Below are positions 1 through 5,952 of a stretch of 24,746 bases of DNA, in pieces; within the stretch, counting starts at the first letter, position 1, and each line of letters begins with the position of its first letter. The position numbers were made by a program, and so were the translations under genes. Source of the stretch: a virus; the IMG/VR virus record IMGVR_UViG_3300036823_000231, positions 1-24,746 of that record, one strand, 5' to 3'. The notes under the pieces were generated by a model. The model did no database searches. It had not been told where the DNA came from and was given only the letters and a program-made list of their open reading frames with translations.

Positions 1-103
1 GGACGAATGCTGGTTCGATGTGAGCTCTGTTGGCTGGTTATGTGACGCAACGAGGGAGGTGCCGCTACGTAAACTTCAATGGCTTCTCGCCGGGCATGCC
101 CCA

Positions 104-1057
104 TTAAGGTTTGATGGTTGCTTCAATGTGGGCTTGTTCGTCAGCCGTCAGACCGAAATGATCGTAGAGTTCGTTATCCAGCCATGGCCGGGTGAAATCC
201 ATCTTTGGGACCCAGGCGAATTTTTCTTTTGACAAATGTTGTGTGACTTTTCGAAGACCAAGCAAAAATCGAGCAAATTTAGTTTTCAAATAGCCTGTGC
301 AGTTTCGAGCTTCATCTTCTAAATCGGTCGCCATTACAACAAGATACGTTTGAAGGCAAACATGACTTGGTGGAATAGTGTCGATGATTGTAAGCACCCG
401 TTTCTTTCCGTCGAGATCAATGCGGTTGGCTGCGCCATCAGCATTTGAGCAAATGGTCTTCCATTGTGGTATCATTTGCTCGCCAGTCGTCACGTATTTT
501 CGATCAATATAAACAAGACCATTCTTTGTTAAACATGGCAGTGTGGTTGCACTCTGTTCCGTAAAACTCCGAAAATTTGTTCGCATCCCGAATGGGACAC
601 CCCCAGATACGCTGCTGTCCATGAATATCGTATGTTGTGATAGCACTTTCGATATTATCGTGTGAGCACACAGATCACGAATAACGATGTCATACTTTGA
701 CAGATTGACCGAATGGACCTGCCCATTTACATCGGTGAAACTACAGTCTCCAGCGTGTGTATTGGAAACGTGTAAGAAACAAACGCCTCCCTCGATCTCG
801 ACGGAGGGGAAGACATTCGAGGCAATTGGAAAGTCAACCATTTGTCTCACTTTCCTACTACTGACCATATGAATGCGAAAATCATCAAGTCCGCGCCCGG
901 CAGCATACCATCTCGCTGGTATTACCAACAAAGCCTCGCCACCATGGTCAAGTGCGCGCTCGACAAAATTTTGATAAATTGAGATTGGAGATGATCCAAA
1001 TGCTCCCTCAAAATCATGATAAGGTGGATTCCCCACAAACACGATCCGGTGTGACAT
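104..1057 (-). CDS. Catalytic/target-recognition half of an Eco57I-type N6-adenine DNA methylase (copy A)
   Basis: The protein (317 aa) begins only nine residues before the adenine-methylase motif IV, NPPY (residues 10-13). It continues with features typical of the C-terminal part of Eco57I-type enzymes: IPARWYAAGRG (46-56), VEIEGGVCFLH (86-96) and PFGMRTNF (155-162), then a divergent region likely to be the target-recognition domain, and an acidic helical tail ending in HIEATIK. The SAM-binding motif I is absent, so it cannot be a complete methylase alone; a candidate for the missing half lies at 8321-8893. Its ATG sits two bases after the stop of its upstream paralogue (1060-2022), with a weak AGG about five bases upstream, which suggests coupling. 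The two copies look about half identical by eye, best at both ends and worst around residues 145-260. Seen: motifs and truncation. Known: family motif order. Inferred: DNA adenine methylation, perhaps as protection against host restriction. Confidence 0.8.
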   Translation of the reverse strand: MSHRIVFVGNPPYHDFEGAFGSSPISIYQNFVERALDHGGEALLVIPARWYAAGRGLDDFRIHMVSSRKVRQMVDFPIASNVFPSVEIEGGVCFLHVSNTHAGDCSFTDVNGQVHSVNLSKYDIVIRDLCAHTIISKVLSQHTIFMDSSVSGGVPFGMRTNFRSFTEQSATTLPCLTKNGLVYIDRKYVTTGEQMIPQWKTICSNADGAANRIDLDGKKRVLTIIDTIPPSHVCLQTYLVVMATDLEDEARNCTGYLKTKFARFLLGLRKVTQHLSKEKFAWVPKMDFTRPWLDNELYDHFGLTADEQAHIEATIKP

Positions 1058-1078
1058 ACCTACCTGATAGATTTGATG
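1017..1078. repeat. 62-bp direct repeat, copy 1 (gene junction)
   Basis: Near-identical to 1982-2043, with one mismatch in 62 positions by eye. On the minus strand it spans the last codons and stop of the 1060-2022 gene, the intergenic bases, and the start codon through NPPY of the 104-1057 gene. The two genes are much more diverged elsewhere. Confidence 0.9.
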
Positions 1079-2022
1079 GTTGCTTCGATGTGGGATCGTT
1101 CGTCAGCGGTCAGATCGAAATGATCGTAGAGTTCTTGATCAGTCCATATCCGAGTAAAGTCCATCCTCGGCGCCCAACTCCATGCTTGAGGAGGCAAATC
1201 TTGAGATATAGCTCGCTGAGCGATCAGGTAACGAGGCAATTTTAATGCCAAATATGCGACGCAATTTTCTGCATCTTTTTGATTGTCGAAGGTTGCGACG
1301 ATAATGTATGTTTGCAGACATACATGTTTTGGAGGGAGCACTTTCGTGATGCTTAGAACAGTTCTCCTACCGTGTTTGTCGGCTCGTCCGCTTGCCGGAC
1401 CAGCCTTTGATGTAATGACTTTCCATTTATCGATGATATCGTGACGACGTGTCACAAACTCAGCCTCTACTTGTTTTATTCCGTCTTTGGTTTCGCAGCC
1501 ATAGGTGCTTGCGGAAGGCACAGGTGCGAAGTTTCTGAAAGATGTAATCAAAATTAGACCGAAAGCGTTTTGCGGGGTGACAGTTTGACTTAAAAATATT
1601 TCATGCTGTGCCACTACTTTGTTGATAATGCTCAATGCTTTTGGCTCGCGGACCAGAATATCGAATTTGGATAGGTCGGTATCGTGATGATTACCATCTC
1701 CATCGATCAATGTGCAATTACCATTATGAGCGTTTGATACGTGCAGGAAACATATTCCACTAGCGATATCAACGGTCGTAAATACTGAACGTGAATTTGG
1801 AAAATCGATGATCTGTTTTACTTTACCACCGGTAAGCAGACTGGCACGAAAATCATCCATTCCGCGTCCAGTCGCATACCAGCGCGCTGGTATCACAAAT
1901 AACCCTTCCTCTCCATGCACAAGAGCATGGTCAACAAAAAGATTGTAAATTCCTACTGCTGAGGAATCACCAGAATCTCGTTGATAAGGTGGATTCCCCA
2001 CAAACACGATCCGGTGTGACAT
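1060..2022 (-). CDS. Catalytic/target-recognition half of an Eco57I-type N6-adenine DNA methylase (copy B)
   Basis: This 320-aa paralogue of 104-1057 again starts MSHRIVFVG with NPPY at residues 10-13, IPARWYATGRG from about 44, a divergent middle, and the same kind of acidic C-terminus (MDFTR, ELYDHF, LTADE, HIEATIK). Motif I is missing. I chose the ATG at 2022 because it has the same AGG-TAG spacing as copy A, and because the frame upstream of it reads across what matches the 3' tail of a sister gene (repeat 1982-2043). The open frame does continue to an ATG at 2169, adding 49 residues with no recognisable domain; that ATG has AGAGG directly abutting it, which is poor spacing. The gene lies directly upstream of copy A with a two-base gap, so the pair is probably one operon. 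Function is inferred as an alternative specificity subunit of a split methylase. Confidence 0.78.
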   Translation of the reverse strand: MSHRIVFVGNPPYQRDSGDSSAVGIYNLFVDHALVHGEEGLFVIPARWYATGRGMDDFRASLLTGGKVKQIIDFPNSRSVFTTVDIASGICFLHVSNAHNGNCTLIDGDGNHHDTDLSKFDILVREPKALSIINKVVAQHEIFLSQTVTPQNAFGLILITSFRNFAPVPSASTYGCETKDGIKQVEAEFVTRRHDIIDKWKVITSKAGPASGRADKHGRRTVLSITKVLPPKHVCLQTYIIVATFDNQKDAENCVAYLALKLPRYLIAQRAISQDLPPQAWSWAPRMDFTRIWTDQELYDHFDLTADERSHIEATIKSIR

Positions 2023-2043
2023 ATCTACCTGATAGATTTGATG
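1982..2043. repeat. 62-bp direct repeat, copy 2
   Basis: Offset by 965 bases from copy 1. It again contains, in the same register, an ATCAAATCTATCAGGTAG stretch (which in copy 1 encodes a gene's last codons and stop) followed by ATGTCACACCGG and the NPPY codons. This looks like the 3' tail of a lost third paralogue placed before the 1060-2022 gene. Confidence 0.85.
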
Positions 2044-2354
2044 CAAGAGTTCATAAAAGCTGAGTGGCATAGCAGGTGCGCGAGAGTCGCCATACAATTT
2101 GGCAGGCATTTCCGCTTTACAGTGATCGCTATCATGCGGTAAACAGGGGGCGGTCAGTGAGGTTTGCATCCTCTTCGGGTCGGGCGGCTTCGGCTTCTCG
2201 GCCCGTTTTTATGTGTAAATTTTCCTAGTCGGACAGACTTCCCGATAATCATCCCACTCCTGGCGGTAGCGGTCTCCAGCACCATCATAAATGTGCTGCG
2301 GGTCGGGCGGCTTCTTCCTTCATGTCTCTCCACGTGCATGGTTGGCCGTTTTGC
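2023..2354. other. No clear gene: possible coding remnant with 16-bp direct repeats
   Basis: Between the two methylase loci there is no convincing gene. On the minus strand the frame of the 1060-2022 gene stays protein-like upstream to about 2320 but is broken by a TAA at 2209-2211. Two identical 16-bp direct repeats (2176-2191 and 2299-2314) each encode a KPPDP peptide in that frame. A 61-codon minus-strand frame (2154-2339) is rich in Arg and Ser and has no ribosome-binding site. The stretch is best read as a decayed gene or the remains of a lost methylase paralogue; weak. Confidence 0.35.
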
Positions 2355-2921
2355 TCACTTTTCAACGTGATAATTCAAGACAGGCTCCCCTGTCCATCGA
2401 TGATCCCAAAGAAACCAACTGTAGTTGTGCCGTGGTGCCACTGTCGTTCCAGGTATCCATCTTGGGCGACGTGTAAGGACTATTTTCCTTGCGAATGGTG
2501 GCTTATTGAACAGATCGATGCGGCCGACAGCGCTGTCATATTCATTGCGCAGCAACATCGCCACAATCCCATGCTTATTTTCCGTTAACTTCAACGCGTG
2601 ACGGATGAAAATCTCGGCACCGTTATACGGTGGGTTCGTCACGATGACAGAGGCTGGTTCTCCGGATTTCAGGAAATCACAGATGCCATTACTGTAACCG
2701 TAGTCGGCAATGTCGGTAGCGATCACAGTGTGATCTCGCCTGAGAACCTCAGCCATGCAGCCGGTGCCACAGGCTGGCTCCCAAATGCTGGATGCTGTTT
2801 TTAAATGTCTGGAAAGATAGGGTAATATAGCCGCGCTGACCCAGTCGGGAGTGGGGTAGTGGTCCAGATCCCGACGCACGAAACTAGGTGAACCTAGCAT
2901 CGTGCTGTCGGTCGAAATCAA
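2355..2921 (-). CDS. Phage N6-adenine DNA methyltransferase
   Basis: A complete small adenine methyltransferase of up to 188 aa. The visible motifs, in order, are motif X-like YPTPDW (22-27), motif I EPACGTG (48-54) for SAM binding, an acidic motif II residue at D70, and catalytic motif IV TNPPY (95-99). The order X-I-IV with no separate recognition domain is usual for compact phage enzymes. The first possible start is a TTG at 2921 that overlaps the stop of the upstream gene (TTGA), implying translational coupling. An ATG at 2900 is the alternative; it lies inside a nested hairpin (2876-2905: two 6-bp stems separated by two mismatched bases). Neither start has a good Shine-Dalgarno. The likely role is marking phage DNA or evading restriction. 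Function is well supported by motifs; the recognition sequence cannot be read from the protein. Confidence 0.85.
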   Translation of the reverse strand: MISTDSTMLGSPSFVRRDLDHYPTPDWVSAAILPYLSRHLKTASSIWEPACGTGCMAEVLRRDHTVIATDIADYGYSNGICDFLKSGEPASVIVTNPPYNGAEIFIRHALKLTENKHGIVAMLLRNEYDSAVGRIDLFNKPPFARKIVLTRRPRWIPGTTVAPRHNYSWFLWDHRWTGEPVLNYHVEK

Positions 2922-3208
2922 GCGGCGATATGGTGGTGCGGGGCCACGGCCTCGACAGGGGGGGCAGCGGGTTGCTCCCCCTCTGGCTCCAACGGAGCCC
3001 GACGAGCGATGTCAGAGAGCACGTTGATGAGCGTCCAGCTACCAGCCACGAGATAGTCGCGAATCTCGGTGGCATCGAGCGCGTCGGAATCGGCAAACCA
3101 TGCAACAATCAGCTTGTCCAGGCTGAGCTGGGCTTCATGTGACTTCGCCAATTTGCTTGATGGGAATTGTTGCCCATCGGATGTTTTGAAATACGTTACG
3201 CGTTGCAT
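2918..3208 (-). CDS. Small hypothetical protein (96 aa)
   Basis: An unrecognised protein starting MQRVTYFKTSDGQQF. It has a predicted helical centre (KLAKSHEAQLSLDKLI) and a low-complexity Pro/Ala/Glu tail ending in a short His run. Such N-termini, with a beta-strand followed by a phrase like 'FxTSDGxxF', occur in small phage proteins of unknown role. A GGGA lies seven bases before the ATG. A perfect 14-bp hairpin (3219-3260) lies just upstream of that ribosome-binding site. Its stop overlaps the TTG of the downstream methyltransferase. It is probably co-transcribed with the methylases. Confidence 0.6.
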   Translation of the reverse strand: MQRVTYFKTSDGQQFPSSKLAKSHEAQLSLDKLIVAWFADSDALDATEIRDYLVAGSWTLINVLSDIARRAPLEPEGEQPAAPPVEAVAPHHHIAA

Positions 3209-3218
3209 GTGTAAATCC

Positions 3219-3260
3219 CATGTTTAGAGCGGCCCAAATGGTGTGACCGCTCTAAACATG
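3219..3260. promoter_or_regulatory. Perfect 14-bp inverted repeat in the intergenic gap
   Basis: The arms CATGTTTAGAGCGG (3219-3232) and CCGCTCTAAACATG (3247-3260) enclose a 14-base loop. It lies between two minus-strand genes, ending ten bases before the start codon at 3208. There is no T-tract on either side, so a classical intrinsic terminator is unlikely. An operator, an RNA-processing hairpin or a translation-modulating leader are the options. Confidence 0.7.
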
Positions 3261-3288
3261 TAGCTAGCTGCAAACGATGTTGCCAGCA

Positions 3289-4251
3289 TTAGTTTTCATC
3301 TTCTTCTGTTGGCACCAGCATGTCCAACGTGGCAGGTGGTTTTGGTGGAGTGCTCTTCGGTTTCTGGTCGATTCCAACAGCTTTGTCATAACAGGTGACC
3401 ATCAGATCGCGCCAGAAAGTCTGGTCTTTATCGAGCTCGATCAGAGAATCATCCTTGATGACGTCACGTAAGGCTTCCCGGAGGGCCTCACCACCGATCC
3501 TGGCTTCGAGCAGAGGGAGTGAGCGGGTAACAGGGGGTAACCCCTCCAGACGCTCCTGGAAGCTGCGTGAGGCAGCTTCCTTGGTGTAGAAGGCACGTTC
3601 GCCTTCCGCGTTACGGCGCTTGAAAATGCTGCCTAGTTTGATCAAACGATGCACAGCGGTGGTAGCCTTCGCCTTCGCCGCCAGCTGTGCCGGCGGCGTC
3701 CATTGGTCGTAACCGTCGCGGTATACCTTATCAACGAGCATATCCACGGTGATGCCGGGATTGGCGTCAATCACGTCCAGGACGGTGTCCAGGGGGACGC
3801 GCTTGATAGACCAGTTAATGGTCGTGTCGGTGCTCTGACGGGCTTCCTGCGGGCTCCTTACGCCATCCCAGGGCTTACTACAGAGGGTGAGGCCGAGCCT
3901 GCGGGCTTCGATCGTGATCTGGTCAAAGGCACTCTTCCGTTCGCGTAGCTCGTGACCCTCGGAAGTCAGGGGGGCCACCCCATCATAGCGCATGCCACGC
4001 AGGCACTCTTCTCCAGTGATCCAGAAGACGATCGGCTTCCAGCTGTTGTGCTCGATGCTCAGCTTGGTCTGCTCCGACACGCTGCCACTGAAGCCATTGA
4101 TGCCAACTGCGTCAGGCAGTGGCCCACGTGTCGAGAAGCCACCCTTCTGCCGGCGCCAGTAGGCTCGTGCCGAGTCCTTTAACGGATTATCGGGCTGATT
4201 TGGCTCGACGTCATATGGGTTGTTCCGCCAAGGTGCTGATTTTCCAGGCAT
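3289..4251 (-). CDS. Hypothetical protein with probable winged-helix domain (320 aa)
   Basis: First gene of the leftward unit and unrecognised overall. Residues about 152-224 read like a winged helix-turn-helix: helix (PLDTVLDVIDANPG), second helix (TVDMLVDKVYRDG), recognition-type helix (AKATTAVHRLIKLGSI), then a basic wing (FKRRNAEGERAFYT). The N-terminal 150 residues contain WKPIVFWITGEE and no known motif. The C-terminus is Pro/Lys-rich and acidic at the very end. The start is supported by GGGAG ten bases before the ATG. The mirrored promoter at 4356-4383 would transcribe it with a leader of about 100 nt. Position and a DNA-binding domain suggest an early regulator or replication-associated protein; this is inference. 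Confidence 0.65.
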   Translation of the reverse strand: MPGKSAPWRNNPYDVEPNQPDNPLKDSARAYWRRQKGGFSTRGPLPDAVGINGFSGSVSEQTKLSIEHNSWKPIVFWITGEECLRGMRYDGVAPLTSEGHELRERKSAFDQITIEARRLGLTLCSKPWDGVRSPQEARQSTDTTINWSIKRVPLDTVLDVIDANPGITVDMLVDKVYRDGYDQWTPPAQLAAKAKATTAVHRLIKLGSIFKRRNAEGERAFYTKEAASRSFQERLEGLPPVTRSLPLLEARIGGEALREALRDVIKDDSLIELDKDQTFWRDLMVTCYDKAVGIDQKPKSTPPKPPATLDMLVPTEEDEN

Positions 4252-4272
4252 TTTCGCGATTCTCCCGACCAG

Positions 4273-4290
4273 AATTGAACATAATTGAAC
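4273..4290. promoter_or_regulatory. Tandem AATTGAAC direct repeats in the leader of the leftward unit
   Basis: Two AATTGAAC copies (4273-4280 and 4283-4290) lie ten bases apart, one helical turn. They sit between the predicted leftward start of transcription (about 4349) and the ATG at 4251. The spacing would suit a protein binding one DNA face, but the motif is short. Confidence 0.3.
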
Positions 4291-4355
4291 GTTTTCAATG
4301 GGTTAGCATCTCCCTAAGAAGACCGACCGTGTGCCAGTTTGAAACTACCATACCC

Positions 4356-4383
4356 ATGCTAAGTTATAGTTCTTATGTGTCAA
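4356..4383 (-). promoter_or_regulatory. Leftward promoter in the left arm (TTGACA-16-TAGCAT)
   Basis: On the minus strand TTGACA (4383-4378) matches the sigma70 -35 consensus perfectly. A 16-base spacer leads to TAGCAT (4361-4356), four of six matches to the -10. Transcription would begin near 4349 and read the 4251-to-104 block. The identical element occurs in the other arm. Confidence 0.6.
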
Positions 4384-4405
4384 AAGCTGAGATTCGTAAC
4401 CAAAA

Positions 4406-4427
4406 ATGGCACATTAGTATGTGCCAT
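4406..4427. promoter_or_regulatory. 22-bp palindromic operator-like site, left arm
   Basis: ATGGCACAT and ATGTGCCAT flank a four-base TAGT centre. The site lies upstream of the -35 of the leftward promoter, centred near -67. That position is more typical of an activator or a looping repressor than of direct promoter occlusion. Confidence 0.55.
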
Positions 4428-4582
4428 GAGACACATTGCTTGAGGGTCGGGGGATTTACGCCATCTCCCCCTGTCGTCTCAGGGTATTAGACAGAATCTC
4501 AACTCTAAGACATAACTAAAATAACTTATCCGTCAAATGACGTAAATCCCCCGACCTAAATTAACATCAAGCAATGTGTCTC

Positions 4583-4604
4583 ATGGCACATACTAATGTG
4601 CCAT
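4583..4604. promoter_or_regulatory. 22-bp palindromic operator-like site, right arm
   Basis: Mirror copy of the left-arm palindrome. The two sites are about 177 bp centre to centre, so one dimeric regulator could bind both and loop the intervening DNA. The Rha-like regulator (4996) and the winged-helix protein (3289-4251) are the nearest candidates; this is inference. Confidence 0.55.
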
Positions 4605-4626
4605 TTTTGGTTACGAATCTCAGCTT

Positions 4627-4654
4627 TTGACACATAAGAACTATAACTTAGCAT
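4627..4654 (+). promoter_or_regulatory. Rightward promoter in the right arm (TTGACA-16-TAGCAT)
   Basis: TTGACA at 4627-4632, 16-base spacer, TAGCAT at 4649-4654, predicted start near 4661. It reads towards the Rha-like gene at 4996, but an intrinsic terminator (4823-4873) intervenes. The primary product could therefore be a short RNA of about 210 nt, or a leader subject to attenuation or antitermination. Confidence 0.6.
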
Positions 4655-4770
4655 GGGTATGGTAGTTTGAAACCGGCACACGGTCGGTCTTCTTATGCGA
4701 CCGCTAACCCATTGATTTATTCTGCAAGTCGTTGATATCACTACATTTTTTGGTCGGGAAGTTTTTGTCG

Positions 4771-4786
4771 CGAATCCCGGGATTCG
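4771..4786. promoter_or_regulatory. 16-bp perfect palindrome
   Basis: CGAATCCCGGGATTCG is fully self-complementary with no loop. It lies in the rightward leader between the promoter and the terminator, and is most simply read as a protein-binding site. Confidence 0.5.
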
Positions 4787-4822
4787 ATTCTAGTGCTCAG
4801 GATGTCCTGACCACATGGTCAA

Positions 4823-4873
4823 GCGAGCTCGAATTTTTGGCGGATTTCAGCCAAAAATTCGAGCTCGCTTTTT
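4823..4873 (+). terminator. Intrinsic terminator or attenuator upstream of the Rha-like gene
   Basis: A perfect 19-bp stem (4823-4841 with 4850-4868) with an 8-base loop is followed immediately by TTTTT on the plus strand. It stands about 120 bases upstream of the gene start and downstream of the mirrored promoter, so it can cut transcription before the gene. It is preceded by TGACCA-CA-TGGTCA (4807-4820), another dyad. Confidence 0.8.
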
Positions 4874-4909
4874 GCCTTGCGCCGGATTCGAGATCGAATG
4901 TAGGGTTGG

Positions 4910-4940
4910 GGAGCAGGGACACGTGGTGTGTCCCTGCTCC
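4910..4940. promoter_or_regulatory. 13-bp perfect hairpin in the leader
   Basis: GGAGCAGGGACAC (4910-4922) pairs with GTGTCCCTGCTCC (4928-4940) across a 5-base loop. No T-tract follows. Directly downstream, TGACCA-G-TGGTC (4942-4953) repeats the dyad seen before the terminator. Together these make a highly structured leader. Confidence 0.6.
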
Positions 4941-4978
4941 GTGACCAGTGGTCGCCAGACCCCTGGTCAGCAACCTCT

Positions 4979-4994
4979 AGACAGGAGCGTGTCT
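4979..4994 (+). promoter_or_regulatory. Shine-Dalgarno presented in a small hairpin loop
   Basis: AGACA (4979-4983) and TGTCT (4990-4994) form a 5-bp stem ending one base before the ATG at 4996. AGGAG, the ribosome-binding site, lies at the stem-loop junction (4983-4987). This sets the start of the Rha-like gene and may modulate its translation. Confidence 0.45.
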
Positions 4995-4995
4995 A

Positions 4996-5904
4996 ATGGC
5001 TATCGACAGACTATACGAATTAGTGGAGGCATCCAAGAGTCCTCGAACGGAGGGCATGCCCCTGTTCGAGGGTGTCGGTGAACTGTGGGTCAACACGCGC
5101 GATCTGGCGAAGAAGTTCAATCGAAAGCATGTTGCTGTGCTTCGTGACGTAGGGGTGCTTCAATCGCACCATGAAGGTATTGTCGCTGAAGTGGCGGATA
5201 CGCCATACGACGGACCCGTTGATCGGTTTCGTATTCGTTCTAGGATCTACCAGGACTCTCAGAATAGGGCGAAATCCAGTTACGACCTCAATTTTGACGC
5301 CGCTTTCGAGCTGGTGATGCCGTGGCGTGGTAAATATGCCGAAGCGTTTCGCGCGGCATTCTTAGAAATGTTTAAGAATCGTCGGGCTGACGTCGGACTG
5401 TTTCAGTATGGCGGTGCGCCGAAGGACGGTCCTGGACAGGATCGCTGGAAGCCGCGTAAGCGTCCGAACCCATTCGACGTGCCCGGTGCGGTGGGTGATA
5501 TCCCTTACGACGCCAATCACCAAGAGCTCTATCGGTCGCCGCAGCGCATCATGCTGCCGCTTGAGGATGCCGTATTAGAGGCTGAGATTCAGAAAACCTG
5601 CCGTGGCAGATCGCGTGACCGGAATGGGAATCTCCCGAAAGGGGTTGAGCAAAGCCAGGAATATTTACTCATGGCTGGCTGGATGCGTGTTATTGCATGG
5701 GTTAACAAGTACAAGGACGAGGAATATTGGCATGCTATACGCAACGATATAGATTTAGGGCGGCCTCGGCGTGATTGGATCGCTTATTATGACACGGATG
5801 GGTATCACCCAGACGCCTACACGGATGCAAGTGGCCAGCTAGTTCTGCCACCGAAGTATACGATTCCCATCGCAGGCGATGAGCCCCTCCTGAAACTTAG
5901 TTAG
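4996..5904 (+). CDS. Rha-family phage regulatory protein
   Basis: The N-terminal part resembles the phage Rha regulator domain (pRha family). It has a VNTRDLAKKF helix-turn-helix-like stretch (32-41) and KHVAVLRDV (44-52), which corresponds to the family's 'H-NVLRDI' phrase. These are followed by YQDSQNRAKSSYDLNFDAAF (85-104), matching the 'Y-x-NSQNKxxPxYxMTRDGF' phrase, and by an amphipathic helix (KYAEAFRAAFLEMFKNR) matching its end. Residues 140-302 are an unrelated extension with no motif I recognise. The start has AGGAG eight bases upstream. The gene is alone on its strand, preceded by a structured leader with a terminator and followed by a bidirectional hairpin. It probably controls the phage developmental switch; its DNA target is unknown. 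Family call fairly firm; the extended C-terminus is unusual. Confidence 0.75.
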   Translation: MAIDRLYELVEASKSPRTEGMPLFEGVGELWVNTRDLAKKFNRKHVAVLRDVGVLQSHHEGIVAEVADTPYDGPVDRFRIRSRIYQDSQNRAKSSYDLNFDAAFELVMPWRGKYAEAFRAAFLEMFKNRRADVGLFQYGGAPKDGPGQDRWKPRKRPNPFDVPGAVGDIPYDANHQELYRSPQRIMLPLEDAVLEAEIQKTCRGRSRDRNGNLPKGVEQSQEYLLMAGWMRVIAWVNKYKDEEYWHAIRNDIDLGRPRRDWIAYYDTDGYHPDAYTDASGQLVLPPKYTIPIAGDEPLLKLS

Positions 5905-5910
5905 TCAAAC

Positions 5911-5944
5911 CAACGCAGTCGGAGTCGTGACTCCGACTGCGTTG
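5911..5944. terminator. Bidirectional hairpin between convergent genes
   Basis: A perfect 16-bp inverted repeat (5911-5926 with 5929-5944) lies between the stop of the Rha-like gene and the stop of the leftward glycosidase. The position fits a shared terminator, although neither flank has a strong U-tract. Confidence 0.65.
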
Positions 5945-5952
5945 CAAGATCG

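Larger units (their letters stand above)
4295..4715. repeat. Long inverted repeat (102-bp perfect core) with divergent control elements
   Basis: Positions 4342-4443 are the exact reverse complement of 4567-4668 (102 bp). Outside the core the symmetry continues with interruptions: 4295-4307 pairs with 4703-4715, and 4317-4341 pairs with 4669-4692 apart from a few mismatches. Inside, 4445-4460 pairs with 4541-4556 after a small insertion in the right arm. The central unpaired segment is about 80 bases and holds one CCCCCTG heptamer. Each arm contains a promoter-like element pointing outward and a 22-bp palindrome. The element sits exactly between the leftward unit (ending at 4251) and the rightward gene (4996). 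A MITE-like mobile origin is possible, but I see no convincing target-site duplication at the ends. Confidence 0.93.

Noticed and set aside
92-101. GGGCATGCCC palindrome near the left edge, also present near 5053.
   Set aside because: Ten-base palindrome within or near coding sequence, only two copies; consistent with chance.
2154-2339. A 61-codon minus-strand Arg/Ser-rich frame between the methylase genes.
   Set aside because: No Shine-Dalgarno, low complexity, and its peptide repeats come from a 16-bp DNA repeat; better explained as a decayed region.
4317-4741. Two open frames, one in each arm of the long inverted repeat, encode the same peptide (IPMLSYSSYVSKAEIRNQKW and onward).
   Set aside because: They are the automatic result of the inverted duplication, have no ribosome-binding sites and overlap promoter and operator elements; treated as shadows.
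4768-4800. A tRNA T-arm-like GGGATTCGATTC sequence.
   Set aside because: It is part of a 16-bp palindrome and no acceptor, D or anticodon arms can be drawn around it.
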